Source: Muscardinus avellanarius | Lineage: Eukaryota; Chordata; Mammalia; Rodentia; Gliridae | Direction: 5' to 3' | Assembly: GCA_963383645.1 (NCBI GenBank) | Contig: OY726557.1 | Location: forward strand, 130,427,650-130,491,649 | Length of the DNA stretch: 64,000 bases | In this document: positions 44,263-55,303 of the stretch, piece after piece | Layout of the letters: each line of letters starts with the position of its first letter | Position numbering within the stretch: the first letter of the stretch is position 1 | Program-made: the position numbers and the translations under genes | The notes under the pieces: model-generated | Told to the model about the DNA's origin: nothing | Databases searched by the model: none | Seen by the model: only the letters and a program-made list of their open reading frames with translations

Positions 44263-44265
44263 AAA
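44019..44265 (+). mobile_element. B1-dID SINE with (AAAG)n tail
   Basis: Complete older dimer; tail of about 12 units at 44217-44265. Confidence 0.88.
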
Positions 44266-44273
44266 GAGAAATG

Positions 44274-44480
44274 GAGCTGGAAATGGTGGTGCATACTTAT
44301 AAGCCCAGTACTTGGGAGGCTGAGACAGGGGATTGCAAGTTCACAGCCAGCTTCAGGTACTTAGTGAGGCACTCTTCAACTTAGTGAAATCCTGTTTCAA
44401 AGTAAAAAATAAAAATAGTACTAGGGGTATAGCTCATAGGTAGAACATCCCTGGGTTCAATCCCTAGTACCACACACATA
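44274..44480 (+). mobile_element. B1-dID SINE
   Basis: Complete older dimer (gagctggaaatggtggtgca to caatccctagtaccac). Confidence 0.85.
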
Positions 44481-44501
44481 AACACACAAAAAGTACTTTC
44501 T

Positions 44502-44817
44502 GAGCTGGGCATGGTAGCACATACCTGTAATCCCAGTACTTGAGAGGCTGAGACAGGAGAACCAGAGGTTTGAGGTCAGACTCAATAACTTAGTGAAACC
44601 CTCAGCAACTTCCAAGATCTCATCTCAAAATTAAAAAAAAAAAAATTATAGGTCTATAGAATCCAGACATGGTGGCTCACACCTACAATCCCAGTATTTA
44701 GAAGGTCTGAAACCAGCCTCAGCAATTTAGTAAGGCCCTTAACAATTTAGTGAGACCCTGTTTCAAAATAAAAAGGGCTGGTGGTGTAGCTCAGATGTAG
44801 AATGCACCTAGTTACTT
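44502..44817 (+). mobile_element. Two adjacent B1-dID SINEs
   Basis: The first is at 44502-44662, with its ID half reduced to 'aggtctatag'. The second is at 44663-44817, with a shortened left monomer and an ID half breaking off at 'gcacctagtta'. Confidence 0.8.
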
Positions 44818-44832
44818 AAAAAATATATTTTT

Positions 44833-45013
44833 TTGTGGTACTGGGGGTGGAACCCAGGGGCTTTTCTACCTCCGGGCTATACTTCCAGACCTATTTTATA
44901 CTTTATTTGGAAACAGGGTCTCACTAAGTTGCTGAGAGCCTCACTAAGTAGCTGAGGCTGGCTTCAAACCTGTGTGATCCTCCTGTCTCAGCCTCCCAAG
45001 TGCAGGGATTACA
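44833..45013 (-). mobile_element. B1-dID SINE
   Basis: Minus-strand dimer complete except for the last part of its left monomer (stops at 'gcagggattaca'). Confidence 0.85.
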
Positions 45014-45016
45014 CGC

Positions 45017-45086
45017 GAGCTTGGGGTATAGCTTGGAGGTAGAAAGTCCTTGGGGAGGTAGAATGCCCCTGGGTTCAATCTCGAGC

Positions 45087-45130
<44 letters not shown>
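45017..45130 (+). mobile_element. ID half with (AC)n tail
   Basis: ID-like half with a short internal repeat of 'ggaggtaga', then (AC)n at 45087-45130. Perhaps the displaced ID half of the plus-strand SINE at 44663. Confidence 0.7.
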
Positions 45131-45131
<1 letters not shown>

Positions 45132-45145
45132 TCCAACTTTCTCCT

Positions 45146-45377
45146 ATTTATTTATTTATTTATTTATTTATTTATTGTGGTACTGGGGAGGGACCCCAGA
45201 AGCATTCTACCTGTAAGCTACACACCCAGCCCTATTTTTTATTCTTTATTTTGAAACAAGGTCTCACTAAGTTGCAGAGGGCCTCACTAAGTATCTGAGA
45301 CTGACCATGAACCTGTGATCCTCTTGTCTCAGCCTCCCAAGTACTGCAATTACAGGCATGTGCCATCAAGCCCAGCT
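45146..45377 (-). mobile_element. B1-dID SINE with (TTTA)n tail
   Basis: Tail at 45146-45176 and complete minus-strand dimer to ccatcaagcccagct. Confidence 0.88.
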
Positions 45378-45467
45378 GAATTATCTTTAAAACTTAACTT
45401 CTCAGGAGTTTAACTATTATTAGAAAGTTATTATTAGGTTATCCAAATTATTAGAAGTCTAAATTCA

Positions 45468-45680
45468 CCGGCCGTGGTGGCGCACGCTTGTAATCCGCGC
45501 GCTTGGGAGGCTGAGACAGGAGGATCACACATGTTCGAAGCCAGCCTCAGCTACTTAGTGAGGCTCTCAGCAACTCAGTGAGACCCTGTTTCCAAATAAA
45601 AATATAAAAAATAGGTCTGGGAGTATAGCCTGAAGGTAGAAAGCCCCTGGGTTCCACCCCCAGTACCACCAAATTTTAAA
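45468..45680 (+). mobile_element. B1-dID SINE with target-site duplication
   Basis: Complete dimer flanked by agaagtctaaattc (ending 45467 and again near 45700). Confidence 0.92.
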
Positions 45681-46047
45681 AAAAAGAAGTCTAAATTCTT
45701 ACTGTTCCATATGAAGTTAGTTATCTCCTGGCTTCCCCTTTTACTAAAACTGATCCATCCTGTACCTCTCACATGTGTTCCATATTTTAGCTAATCTAAT
45801 GAACTAACTCATTAATTTATGAACCCAAAGACATCTACCTCCTCTGCCTCTTTTCCCCATCAAGGTCCACAGTCTCATGTAGCACAAGGACATTTTAGAT
45901 ACATTTCTACAGACTCACTGCAGGTCTCATTCTCCACCCATGTGAACCTGAGACCAGGTAAGAGGGAGAGATGGAGCTTGACACATTGTCTTGGTCCACA
46001 TAGAGATACAGAGGCAGAGGCAGTTAAGAGCTCGGCCTTTCTTTCTT
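45681..46047. other. Non-repetitive sequence, no gene recognised
   Basis: A 105-codon frame starting at 45819 runs into the next SINE; not a gene. Confidence 0.45.
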
Positions 46048-46223
46048 TTTTTTTTTTGTGGGTCTGGGGATGGAACCCAGAGGCATTCAACCTCCGAGCT
46101 ACACCCCCTGCCCATTTTGAAACCAGGTCTCACTGAGTTGCAGAGGGTCTCACTAAGTAGCTGAGGCTGTTCGCGAACCACGATCCTCCGGTCTCAGCCT
46201 CCCGAATGCTGGGATTACAAGCA
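46048..46223 (-). mobile_element. B1-dID SINE
   Basis: Poly(T), ID half and left monomer, ending early at 'gggattacaagc'. Confidence 0.88.
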
Positions 46224-46281
46224 TAAGTGAAAGGCAAGGGAGCCCTGATAACTGGTCTTCTCCAGCCCACCAACAGATAGG

Positions 46282-46558
46282 AAGCCAGATGTGGTAGTAC
46301 AGATGTGTAATTCTAGTACTTAGGAGGCTAAGACAGGAGGATCACAGGTTCAAGACTGCCTCAGCAATTTAGCAAGGCCCGCAGCAACTTAGTGAGACCC
46401 TGTTTCAAAATAAAAAATAAAACAGGGCTGGGTATGTAGCTCAGAGGTAAAATGCCCATGGGTTCAATTCCTAGTAAAAAGAAAGAAAGAAGGAAAAGAG
46501 AGAAAGAAAAGGAAGGAAGGAAGGAAGGAAGGAAGGAAGGAAGGAAGGAAAGAAGGGT
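46282..46558 (+). mobile_element. B1-dID SINE with (GGAA)n tail
   Basis: Complete dimer to about 46475, then a purine tail that becomes (GGAA)n at 46510-46552. Confidence 0.88.
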
Positions 46559-46835
46559 GGGTAGGTAGGGTTTGGTAAAGCATCAGAATTCTAGGATGTG
46601 TGGTGAAGCTGTTTATCTCACAAAGACTTTAAGGACCAGAGGATGATTGCTTCTTCAATTATGAAACAACACAAGGCTTAAAGTAACATGAAAAACACAT
46701 TCAAAGATAACACCACCAAATAAAAAAACCGCAGTAATATTCCAGTAACCAACCTTAAGGAAACAGAGAACTGCAAATTACTTGAAAATTATTCAAATAA
46801 TTACTTGTTTAAAGTATAGTTAAGATACAAGTGAA

Positions 46836-47064
46836 GCCAGGCATAGTGGTGCACGCTTGTAATCCCAGCATTTGGGAGGCAGAGACGGGAGGACTGCGGT
46901 TCACAGCCAGCCTCAGCTACTTAGTGAGGCCCTTTGCAACTCAGTGAGACCCTGTCTCAAAATAAACAATAAAAAAATAGGGCTGGGGGTGTATCTTGGA
47001 GATAGAATGCCTCTGGGTTCCATCTCCAGTACTGAAAGAGAGAGAGAGAGAGAAAGAGAGAGAA
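46836..47064 (+). mobile_element. B1-dID SINE with (GA)n tail
   Basis: Complete dimer; GA-rich tail at 47036-47064. Confidence 0.9.
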
Positions 47065-47216
47065 TACAGAATGATAATTCAAGGAAGGAAGTCATAAAAA
47101 TAATGTAAGACCAAAATGGGAAGTTCAATACAAGTGGGAAATCATCTTTAAAAAACAAATTTGGAAACTGAATAGTACAATGAATAAAATGAAAAGTTCA
47201 ATAAAGAGCATCTACA

Positions 47217-47635
47217 GCCAGGCATGGTGGTCCATGCTATAATCCTAGTATTGGGGAGGCTAAGACAGAGGATTTCAGGTTCCAGATCAATGCATAATAA
47301 CTTAGCAAAAGGCTGTTTTTTTTTTGTTTGTTTTTTGTCTTTTGGGTTTTTTTTTTCCCCACTGGGGTTCCTGGAAGCCCTTCTACCTCCGGGCTACACT
47401 CCCAGACCTCTTTTTACATTTTATATTTGGAAACAGGGTCTCCTAAGCCAGCGCGCGCGGCTGGCTTCGAACCTGCGCGATCCTCCTGTCTCTGCCTCCC
47501 AAGCGCGGGGATTACAAGCGTGCACCACCACGCCCGGCAAGCAAAAGGCTGTTTTAAAGTTAAAAAAAAAAAATTAAAGGGCTGGAAGTGCAGCTCAAAA
47601 GTAGAACACTCCTGGCTTCAATCCCCAGTAACCCC
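47217..47635 (+). mobile_element. B1-dID SINE split by an opposite-strand SINE
   Basis: The left monomer is at 47217-47323 and the ID half at 47575-47635 (gggctggaagtgcagctcaa to caatccccagtaac). Confidence 0.85.
47324..47539 (-). mobile_element. B1-dID SINE, young, nested, 16-base duplication
   Basis: Complete short-type minus-strand dimer with CpGs intact (ccagcgcgcgcggctgg). agcaaaaggctgtttt occurs on both sides (about 47303 and 47539). Confidence 0.93.
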
Positions 47636-47840
47636 CCCCACACACACACACACAAAGACAAGTCATTTAAAAATATTCACTTAGAGGACCTAACCCAGGA
47701 AAAAATGAAATGTAGAAAGCCTATGAGATTTATGGAATACCATCAAGAGAGCTAACATTCACATTGGAGAATAGAGACAAGTTATTTAAAGAAATAAAGA
47801 CTGAAAACTCTTTAATTCTGGAGATATAAAATAAAACAGA

Positions 47841-48141
47841 GTCAGGCATGGTGGCGCACGCTTGTAATCTCAGCATTCTGGAGGCTGAGACCGGAGGATC
47901 GTGGTTTGTGGACAGCCTCAGCTACTTAGTGAGGCCCTCCGCAAGTTAGTGAGGCCCTGTTTCAAAAATAAAGAATAAAGGCCGGGCGTGGTGACGCACG
48001 CTTATAATCCCCGCACTTGGGAGGCGGAGACAGGAGGATTGCACTGGTTCGAAGCCAGCCTCTCTGTTTCCAAATAAAAATATAAAATAGGTCTGGGAGT
48101 GAAGGCGGAGGTAGAAGGGTTTCCAGAAACACCAGTACCAC

Positions 48142-48204
<63 letters not shown>

Positions 48205-48207
48205 ACA

Positions 48208-48247
<40 letters not shown>

Positions 48248-48315
48248 GCGAGCTGGGAGTGTAGCTCGGAGGTTGAATGCCCCTGGGTTCTATTCCCAGA
48301 CCCACAAAATAAATA
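47841..48315 (+). mobile_element. B1-dID SINE split by a nested SINE
   Basis: The left monomer is at 47841-47980. A short young dimer with a (GAAA)n tail fills 47981-48247. The outer ID half is at 48248-48308 with an (AAAT)n tail. Confidence 0.88.
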
Positions 48316-48460
48316 AATAAATAAAAATAAATAAATTAAAACAGAGGTATGTATCTGGAGATGTAGATGTAAATATCTGGAGATGTAGATATTCAGGTAC
48401 GTGAAGTTTAAAGGTGCCCAACCAGGTTTAACCACAGAAGACATATTATAATAATCAAAC

Positions 48461-48545
48461 TGGCTGGTGATGTAGGTCAGTGATCGAGAACTTGCCTAGT
48501 ATTCATAAGGTTTTGGTTCAACCCCCAGCACTGCAACCACAAAAC
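48461..48545 (+). mobile_element. ID SINE monomer
   Basis: Free ID element: tggctggtgatgtaggtcag, gagaacttgcctagtattca, ttcaacccccagcactgc. No left monomer. Confidence 0.8.
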
Positions 48546-48550
48546 AAAAA

Positions 48551-48712
48551 GCACCTGCCAATAATCAAAAACAAAGAATCTTGGAAGCAGTAAGAGAAAA
48601 TGGGCTCCTTCCATACAAAGGGACATCAGCACATTCCTCAGTCGGAATTCTGCAGACCAGGAGAGAGTGGGATGATATATTCAGAGGGCTGAATGAAAAA
48701 ATTGCCATGCCC
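48551..48712 (+). pseudogene. Old L1 ORF1 fragment
   Basis: Decayed ORF1 RRM/C-terminal junction: the open part reads LQTRREWDDIFRGLNEK, the family's QARREWxxIFxxLKEK motif. Only about 160 bases remain. It could belong to an old L1 or a HAL1-type element. Confidence 0.65.
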
Positions 48713-49770
48713 TCTCTCCTGCCTGGCTGCCATGAAGCCATCAGCTTTCGTCTGTCATTTCTTTTTTTTTTAATTAATTAATTTATTTATTTATTTTATT
48801 GGTGCACTGTATTCATACATCATAGTGGGATACATACTTTTGTAGACATACATGCACACAATGCCCAGTCAGCCCCCACCCGATCCCCACTCCATTCTCT
48901 CCCTATCCCACCCTCCCATGCTTAGCTTAGTGGTTGACATCTAGTATTAAAGCAATTTATCCAAAATTAAAAATGATAATCTCACATAACAGTTTCAGTT
49001 GTCTGATACCAAGCTTTTGATGACTTAAAGATAACTTTTCAATATTTCTTTTTGCTTTCTTTCTTACCAGAGAATATTCTTTTTCTATTTTTTTAGGTGA
49101 AACTATCATATATTTATATATTTATTTTTCAGAAAAAAAATCTATCCTAATATGGAATATGGACTCTAGATACCCAAAACGATCTTGAAAAAGAACAAAA
49201 CTAGAAGATATATATTTTCTGATTTCAAACCATATAAAGCTACAATAATTGAAATAGTGTAGTACTATTTTAAGGCAGATATATAAACCATTGGAGTTAA
49301 ATAAAAGCCTAGAGCTAAATTCTTCCCTATATTGTCAAGTTATTTTTGACAAGGTTTCCTCAAACATTTGGTGGTGGAAATAATAATCTTTTAACTAAAT
49401 ATTGTTGAAAAATAATAATTACATGGAAAAGAATAAAATTGGACCTTTACCCAATCCCATATACAAATATTAACTCAAAATAGATAAAAGACCTAAATAT
49501 AGATCTTAAGATTATAAACTTTTAGAAGAAAATCTGGGTCATAAAACCTCACAACATTGAAATTGGCAGTGATTTCTTGGTTATGATTTCAATGGCACAG
49601 GCTACAGAAGAGTATACAAACTCCCTAAAAAATAAAAAATCGTCTGTCATTTCTTCTGCCATGAGTTTCTGCTTTACTACAGGCCCAGAAACAATGGGGG
49701 CCGGTGACCATGGACTAAAACTTTTAAACCTAGCTGATAGCAACTCAAGAATCATGGAAGGAATGAAGAA
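48713..49770 (+). mobile_element. MaLR-like LTR fragment, split by the chimeric retroposon
   Basis: 48713-48763 (tctctcctgcctggctgcca, gaagccatcag) and 49640-49770 (tgccatgagtttctgcttta, gcccagaaacaatggg, accatggactaaaac) follow the sense order of a mammalian MaLR-type LTR. The same family appears on the other strand at 61016. Confidence 0.55.
48764..49639 (-). mobile_element. Chimeric retroposon copy 2: antisense old L1 + L1 3' tail
   Basis: Read on the minus strand, it starts with the reverse complement of an old L1 ORF2 C-terminus and about 160 bases of unassigned sequence. It ends with the type A L1 3'UTR tail and poly(A) (poly(T) plus TTTA/TTAA runs at 48762-48800 on the plus strand). 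The 16-base tcgtctgtcatttctt flanks it exactly (48748-48763 and 49640-49655), proving insertion as a single 876-base unit. It matches 14325-15165 throughout with few differences. Copy 1 extends about 210 bases further at its 5' side, so copy 2 is 5'-truncated relative to it, as usual for L1-mediated copying. Confidence 0.9.
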
Positions 49771-50013
49771 CTAGGCAAACAATGGCCTAGCACTTCTGGC
49801 TCCAAAGAGCATCTTCACTAAAAGATGAGTGAATTACAGGAAAAGCTTTGGGAACCTCCAGCTATGGCTCTGCTTCCTACCAGTGGCTGGGTTCTGGGCC
49901 TCTCTCGACACTAAGCACTTCCATTGCCTGATTGGGAATAGGGTATGGAGCAAACCTGGCTGGTGGAATTGTTGGAGGTAGTACATGGGAACCCAGTCAA
50001 TAGGCACTGGTTA
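49771..50013. other. Non-repetitive sequence, no gene recognised
   Basis: Nothing recognised. Confidence 0.45.
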
Positions 50014-50270
50014 AGCCGGGCGTGGTGGCACACGCTTGTAAACCTAGCATTTGGGAGGCTGAGACAGGAGGATTGTAGTTCGCAGACAGCCTAAGCTACT
50101 TAGTGAGGCCCCTTTGCAACTCATTGAGACCCTGTTTCAAAGTAAAGAATAAAAAATAGAGCTGGGGGTATAGCTCAGAGATAGAATGCCCCATGGGTTC
50201 CATCCTCAGTTCTGCAAAAAAAAAAAAAAAAAAAGAAAGAAAGAAAAGAAAAGAAAGAAAGAAAAAAAGA
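50014..50270 (+). mobile_element. B1-dID SINE
   Basis: Complete dimer with an A/GAAA tail. aggcactggtt (left) and aggtactggtt (right, twice) are its target duplication. Confidence 0.9.
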
Positions 50271-50392
50271 AGGTACTGGTTTTTCATGTTTTGCTGGGGA
50301 AGCCCTAGCCCATGGGTTCCATCCTCAGTTCTGAAAAAAAAAAGAAAAAAAAAAGGTACTGGTTATTCATGTTTTGCTGGGGAAGCCCTAGC
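50189..50392. repeat. Tandem duplication across a SINE 3' end
   Basis: The unit 'catgggttccatcctcagtt ... A-rich ... ggtactggttxttcatgttt tgctggggaagccctagcc' occurs twice (50189-50310 and 50311-50392). The copies differ mainly in A-tail length. Confidence 0.88.
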
Positions 50393-50485
50393 CCTGCGTT
50401 TCAGAAGAGCAGGTTTCTGAAACTTCATCATCAAATTAGCCAAGACTGCCACATTTCCTCTTCTGTAGAAGAAGCTTCTTTATTG

Positions 50486-50546
<61 letters not shown>

Positions 50547-50888
50547 TGCACGAGAGACTGTGGGGCCCAGGAAACAGTGTTCCCGAAGAAATATCTAAGA
50601 GATCTGCAAGACCAACCTGAAGCATGAGAGGCAAGAGCAGAGAGGGCTGGGAGAGGCCATGGGAGTGCTGCAGATCCAGCTCCGGGTGCACCGCCAGCCA
50701 TCACTCAGCTCTGCCTCCCATTCAGAAATTAGAAGAGGCACGCCATCAACCAGTCACTAACATGGAAGCACAAATCTCGCTCTCATTAGTTAGTATTCTG
50801 TTTTTCCCCTATATCATTTTCATTCCAAAGGCTCTGTGTGTCCTCTGGAACCATTCATATACTGAAGAGTCATGAAAATGTCTTTGGC
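50393..50888. other. Non-repetitive sequence with a (GA)n microsatellite
   Basis: (GA)n of about 25 units at 50490-50540. Frames through it are not genes. No exon recognised. Confidence 0.5.
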
Positions 50889-51222
50889 CAGGTATCACTA
50901 TACCTGGCACATGTCTATAATTCCAGCTACTCAAGAAGCTGAGACAGGAGGATCACACGTTTGAGGTGAGCCTGAGCAACTAAGCAGGATTGTATCTCAA
51001 AATAAAAAATAACAATAATAAGATTTGGTGGCATATGCCACTAATCCCAATACCTGGGAAACTGAGACAGGAGGATCACAGATTTGAAGCCAGACTCAGC
51101 AATTTAGCTAAAACTTCATCAACTTAGCAAGACCCTATTTCAAAATAAAAATAAAAAATAGAAAGGGCTGGATATGGAGCTAGGATATGGAATGCCCCTG
51201 GGTTCAGTTCCTAATACTGGGG
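50889..51222 (+). mobile_element. Two diverged B1-dID SINEs
   Basis: A left monomer at 50889-51021 (ID half missing) and a nearly complete older dimer at 51023-51222. Confidence 0.8.
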
Positions 51223-51270
51223 GGAGGGGGGAATGATATCTTCAAACTTTTTTATAATTAGCAACAAATA

Positions 51271-51300
51271 TATACATATACATACATACATACATACATA

Positions 51301-51365
<65 letters not shown>

Positions 51366-51563
51366 GGGTCTGAGGATGGAACCCAGGGGCATTCAACCTC
51401 TGAGCTAACCATCTGCCCTATTATTTTTATTCTTTATTTTGAAACAGGGTCTCATTAAGTTGCAGCAGACCTCACTTAGTAGCTGCAGCTGTCCACAAAC
51501 CACGATCCTCTGATCTCAGCCTCCCGAATGCTGGGATTACAAACGTGCACCACCACGCCCAGC
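51271..51563 (-). mobile_element. B1-dID SINE with (CATA)n/(TA)n tail
   Basis: Tail at 51271-51362, complete dimer to caccaccacgcccagc. ttagcaacaaata flanks it (about 51258 and 51565). Confidence 0.9.
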
Positions 51564-51670
51564 TTTAGCAACAAATACATTTAGATGGGTTTTTTTTTTC
51601 ATGAATGGTTTGCTCCAAATACTTATCTTTATATTTTTCTCTAATGTGAAGAGAACTGATATCGCCTGAA

Positions 51671-51958
51671 TAGTGTGGTGGCACATGCTTGTAATCCCCG
51701 CGCTTGGGAGGCTGAGACAGGAGGATCACAGTTCGAAGCCAGCCTCAGCTACTTAGCAAGGCTCTCAGCAACTTAGTGAGACCCTGTTTCCAAATAAAGT
51801 ATAAAATAGGTCTGGGAGTATAGCCTGGAGGTAGGAAGCTCCTGGGTTCCACCCCCAATACCACCAAAAATAAATATAGGAATAAAAAAAAATAGGGCTG
51901 GGGTGTTATTTGGATGTAGGACACCCGTGGATTCAATCCCCAGTACCCATACACACAA
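51671..51958 (+). mobile_element. B1-dID SINE followed by an extra ID half
   Basis: Complete young dimer at 51671-51866, then an A-rich spacer and another ID half (51893-51950), probably the remainder of an outer element. Confidence 0.82.
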
Positions 51959-52115
51959 AAAGTAAATACATAATTTTTCAGAGTATCACTGTGATGATGA
52001 TATGCAGATCAATTATATCTCTAGCACAATGATTAAAAGACAAAATATTGAAAATAACTATAGCAAAAATAATTAGTTAATGGAAATACAATATTTAATC
52101 GGATGTAAATTTTAA

Positions 52116-52289
52116 AGCCAAGCACGGAAGTGTATGCCTACAATCCCAATACTTGGGATTCTGTGATAGGAAGATCATAGGTTTGAGGCCAGCATGTGCA
52201 GAAACTCAGCAAGACTCTGTTTCAAAATAAAACTAAAAAGTTCTAGGGTGTAGTTCAGGAGTAAAATGACCCTGGGTTCAAACCTCAGT

Positions 52290-52331
<42 letters not shown>

Positions 52332-52345
52332 GCACGCACGCACAC
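52116..52345 (+). mobile_element. B1-dID SINE with (AC)n tail
   Basis: Complete older dimer; (AC)n with ACGC variants at 52293-52345. Confidence 0.88.
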
Positions 52346-52692
52346 GTCAATTTTAACATTTATAACATAAAGTGGGGAGTAAAAATAGAGTTTTTGTATG
52401 TGATAAAAGAAAAATTGTTCTCAGCTTGAAATGACATACTTATGTGTCATAGTAACCACACAGCAAAAACTTATAGTAGGTACATAAAAGATAAAGAGAA
52501 TGTGATCAAAGCAGACCACTACAGAAAATCACTAGGTCACAAAGGAAGGACAGCAAACAAGGGACAAATGAGCTTCAAAACAGCGGGGAAACAATTTAAA
52601 AAACGGCAACAGGAAGTCCAGGTCCCTCAATAATTATCTTAAATGAAAAGTAATTAAAGTATTCAATCAGAAGACACAGTTGCTGAATCAAT
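52346..52692. other. Non-repetitive AT-rich sequence
   Basis: May include old L1 remnants (ORF2 endonuclease side), but too decayed to call. Confidence 0.4.

Positions 52693-52741
<49 letters not shown>
52693..52741. repeat. (GA)n microsatellite
   Basis: About 24 GA units directly before a SINE start, not a SINE tail. Confidence 0.95.
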
Positions 52742-52743
<2 letters not shown>

Positions 52744-52745
52744 AA

Positions 52746-53145
52746 AGCTAGGCGCAGTGGTGCACACCTGTGATCCCAGTACTTAGGAGGCCGAGACAGG
52801 AAGATTGCAGGTTCGAGGCCAGCCTCAGCAACTTAGGGCAACCCTGTTTCAAAATTAAAAAGTAAAGCCGGGCGTGGTGGCGCACGCTTGTAATCCCCGT
52901 GCTTGGGAGGCGGAGACAGGAAGATCGTGCAGGTTCGAAGCCAGCCGTGTGCGCTGGCTTTAAGAGACCCTGTTTCCAAATTTTAAAAAAAAGTAAAAAA
53001 ATAGATCTGGGAGTGTAGTCCGGAGGTAGAAGGGCTTCCAGGAACCCCAATACCACCAAAAAAAAAAGTAAAAAGGACTGGGGGTGTAGCTTAGAAGTAG
53101 AGTGCCTCTGGGTTTAATCCCTCTTTCCTGCCTCTCCCAAAAAAA
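52746..53145 (+). mobile_element. B1-dID SINE split by a nested SINE
   Basis: Left monomer 52746-52866, nested young dimer 52867-53067, outer ID half 53079-53130. Confidence 0.88.
52867..53067 (+). mobile_element. B1-dID SINE, short young subfamily, nested
   Basis: Complete, CpG-rich short-type dimer. The sequence agtaaa(aa) occurs on both sides. Confidence 0.9.
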
Positions 53146-53408
53146 CCTAAAAATGCCGAGTACAAAAGACTTTAACAACACACAAAGACTAAAAAGTGAA
53201 AAGATGGAAAAAGCTATTTCATGCCAACAGAAACCAGAAGCAGGGACAAAACAGACTTTAAGTGACAAATATGTAAAAAGAGACAAAGAAAGGCATTCTA
53301 TAATAATTAAGATGTCAACTCATCAAAAGGATATAATTATTATAAATAAGTATCCTTCCAATATTGGAACACCTAAATATAAAGCAAATATTAATAGCTC
53401 TGATGGGA

Positions 53409-53660
53409 GCCGGGTGAGGTGGCACATGCCTGTAAACCCGGTACATGGAAGACTCACAGGTTTGAGGCCAACCTCAGCAGTTAGTGAGGCCCTCAGCAAA
53501 TTAGTGAGACCCTGTTTCAAAATAAAACAGAGTTTGAGTGTGGCTCAGAGGTAGAATGCCCCTGGATTCAATGTCCAGTACCATAAATAAATAAATATTA
53601 AAAGAGCTGGGGTGTCATTCTGAGGTAGAATGCCCCTGCATTCAATCCTCTGTACAAAAG
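53409..53660 (+). mobile_element. B1-dID SINE plus extra ID half
   Basis: Dimer at 53409-53598 with a partly deleted left monomer, followed by a second ID half (53601-53656). Confidence 0.82.
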
Positions 53661-53763
53661 TAAATAATAGGACTAATGGCAAAAACAGATATCAATAAAA
53701 TAATAGAGGATTTCAATATCCCACTGTCAATAATGGATAGTTTATTCAGAAAACCAGTTAAAA

Positions 53764-53968
53764 GCAGGGCGTGGTGGTGCACGCTTGTAATCCCAGTACT
53801 TAGGAGGCTGAGACAGGAGGATCATACAGGTTCAAAGCCAGCCTCAGCTACGTAATGAGGCTCTCAGCAACTTAGTAAGACTCTCTTTCCAAATAAAATA
53901 TAAAATAGGTTTAGGAGTATAGCCTGGAGGTAGAAAGCCCCTGGGTTCCATCCCCAGTACCATAAAAA
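53764..53968 (+). mobile_element. B1-dID SINE
   Basis: Complete dimer (gcagggcgtggtggtgcacg to ccatccccagtaccat). Confidence 0.9.
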
Positions 53969-54496
53969 AATTTTTTTTGAATTTTGAATTTGAACTATAC
54001 TTTTGTTCAAATAGACCAAACATGTGTGCATATAGAAATTTTATTCAGTAACATCATGATCCACATTTTTCTCAATTACAGAAGAAACATTTTCCAGAAT
54101 AGATCATATGTTAGGACACAAAATAAGTGTATCAAATATGAGAAGACCAAGATTATACCAGGCATCTTTTCTAACCACAATGGCATATTTGAAATCACTA
54201 ATAGGAAAACTGGAAAAGTCACAGAAAGGTTAAAGTTAAACAACGTGCTCTTTAAAAAAACCATTTGGATCAAAGAAGAAATCAAAAGGAAAACAATAAG
54301 TGCTTGTGTAAAGAAAAGAATGATATCAGATGAACTTTATACCTAGAGAACAAGAAAAAGAACAAACTAAACCTAATGTCAGGAGAAGAACGGACATTGA
54401 AAAGAGTAAAATGGTAGAGATACTACGGGAAACAGTGTGGAGATTTCTGGAAATTTTAAAAATAAGACTCCCTGTGATCCAGCAATCTTACTTCTG

Positions 54497-54732
54497 GGTT
54501 TGTTTGTTTGTTTGTTTGTTTGTTTGTTTTGGTGGTACTGGGGGTGGAACCCTGGGGCTTTCTACCTCCAGGCTATACTCCCAGACCTATTTTATACTTT
54601 ATTTGGAAACAGGGTTTCACTAAGTTGTTGAGAGCCTCACCAAGTAGCTGAGGCTGGCTTTGAACCTGTGCGATCCTCCTGCCTTAGCCTCCCAAGCGCA
54701 GGGATTACAAGTGTGCTCCACCATGCCCGTCT
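54497..54732 (-). mobile_element. B1-dID SINE with (TTTG)n tail
   Basis: Tail at 54497-54529, complete dimer after it, 'tctgggt' on both sides; inserted in the old L1. Confidence 0.9.
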
Positions 54733-54857
54733 GGGTGTATATTTAAAGGAAATAAAATCACTTTCATGAGGAGATATCTGTACTCCCATACTCAGTGTAC
54801 ATTGTTTACAATAGCCAACCTAATTATCCATGGGTGAATATATAAAGAAAACACAGA

Positions 54858-55100
54858 GCCAGGCGTGGCGGCGCACGCTTGTGATCCCAGCATTTGGGAG
54901 GCCGAGACAGGAGGATCGCAGTTCGCAGCCAGCCTCAGCTACTCAGGCCCTTTGCAACTCAGTGAGACCCTGTTTCCAAAAAATAAAGAATAAAAAAATA
55001 GAGCTGGGGGTGTAGCTTGGAGGTAGAATGTCTCTGGGTTCCATCCCCAGTACCGCAAAAAAGAAAAAGAGAAAAGAAAAGAAGAAAAGAAAAGAAAGAT
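54858..55100 (+). mobile_element. B1-dID SINE
   Basis: Complete dimer to 55056 with an (AAAAG)n tail. Confidence 0.9.
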
Positions 55101-55108
55101 GGTCCAGG

Positions 55109-55303
55109 CCAGGCGTGGTGGTGTACACTTGTAATCCCCGCACTGGGGAAGCAGAGACAGGAGGATCGCGCAGGTTCGAAGCTAGCCGCATGCGCTGGCT
55201 TAGGAGACCCTGTTTCCAAATAAAAAATATAAAATAGGTCTGGAAGTGTAGCCTGGAAGTTGAAGGGCTTCCAGGAACCCCAGTACCACCAAAAAAAAAA
55301 AAA
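55109..55303 (+). mobile_element. B1-dID SINE, young, with target-site duplication
   Basis: Complete short-type dimer; gaaagatggtcca on both sides (55096-55108 and about 55304-55316). Confidence 0.92.

Noticed and set aside
48764..49639. Twin-primed L1 rather than a chimeric family
   Set aside because: The antisense part is an old, diverged L1, not the element that owns the 3' tail. The same junction occurs in a second copy, so it was not made at this insertion.
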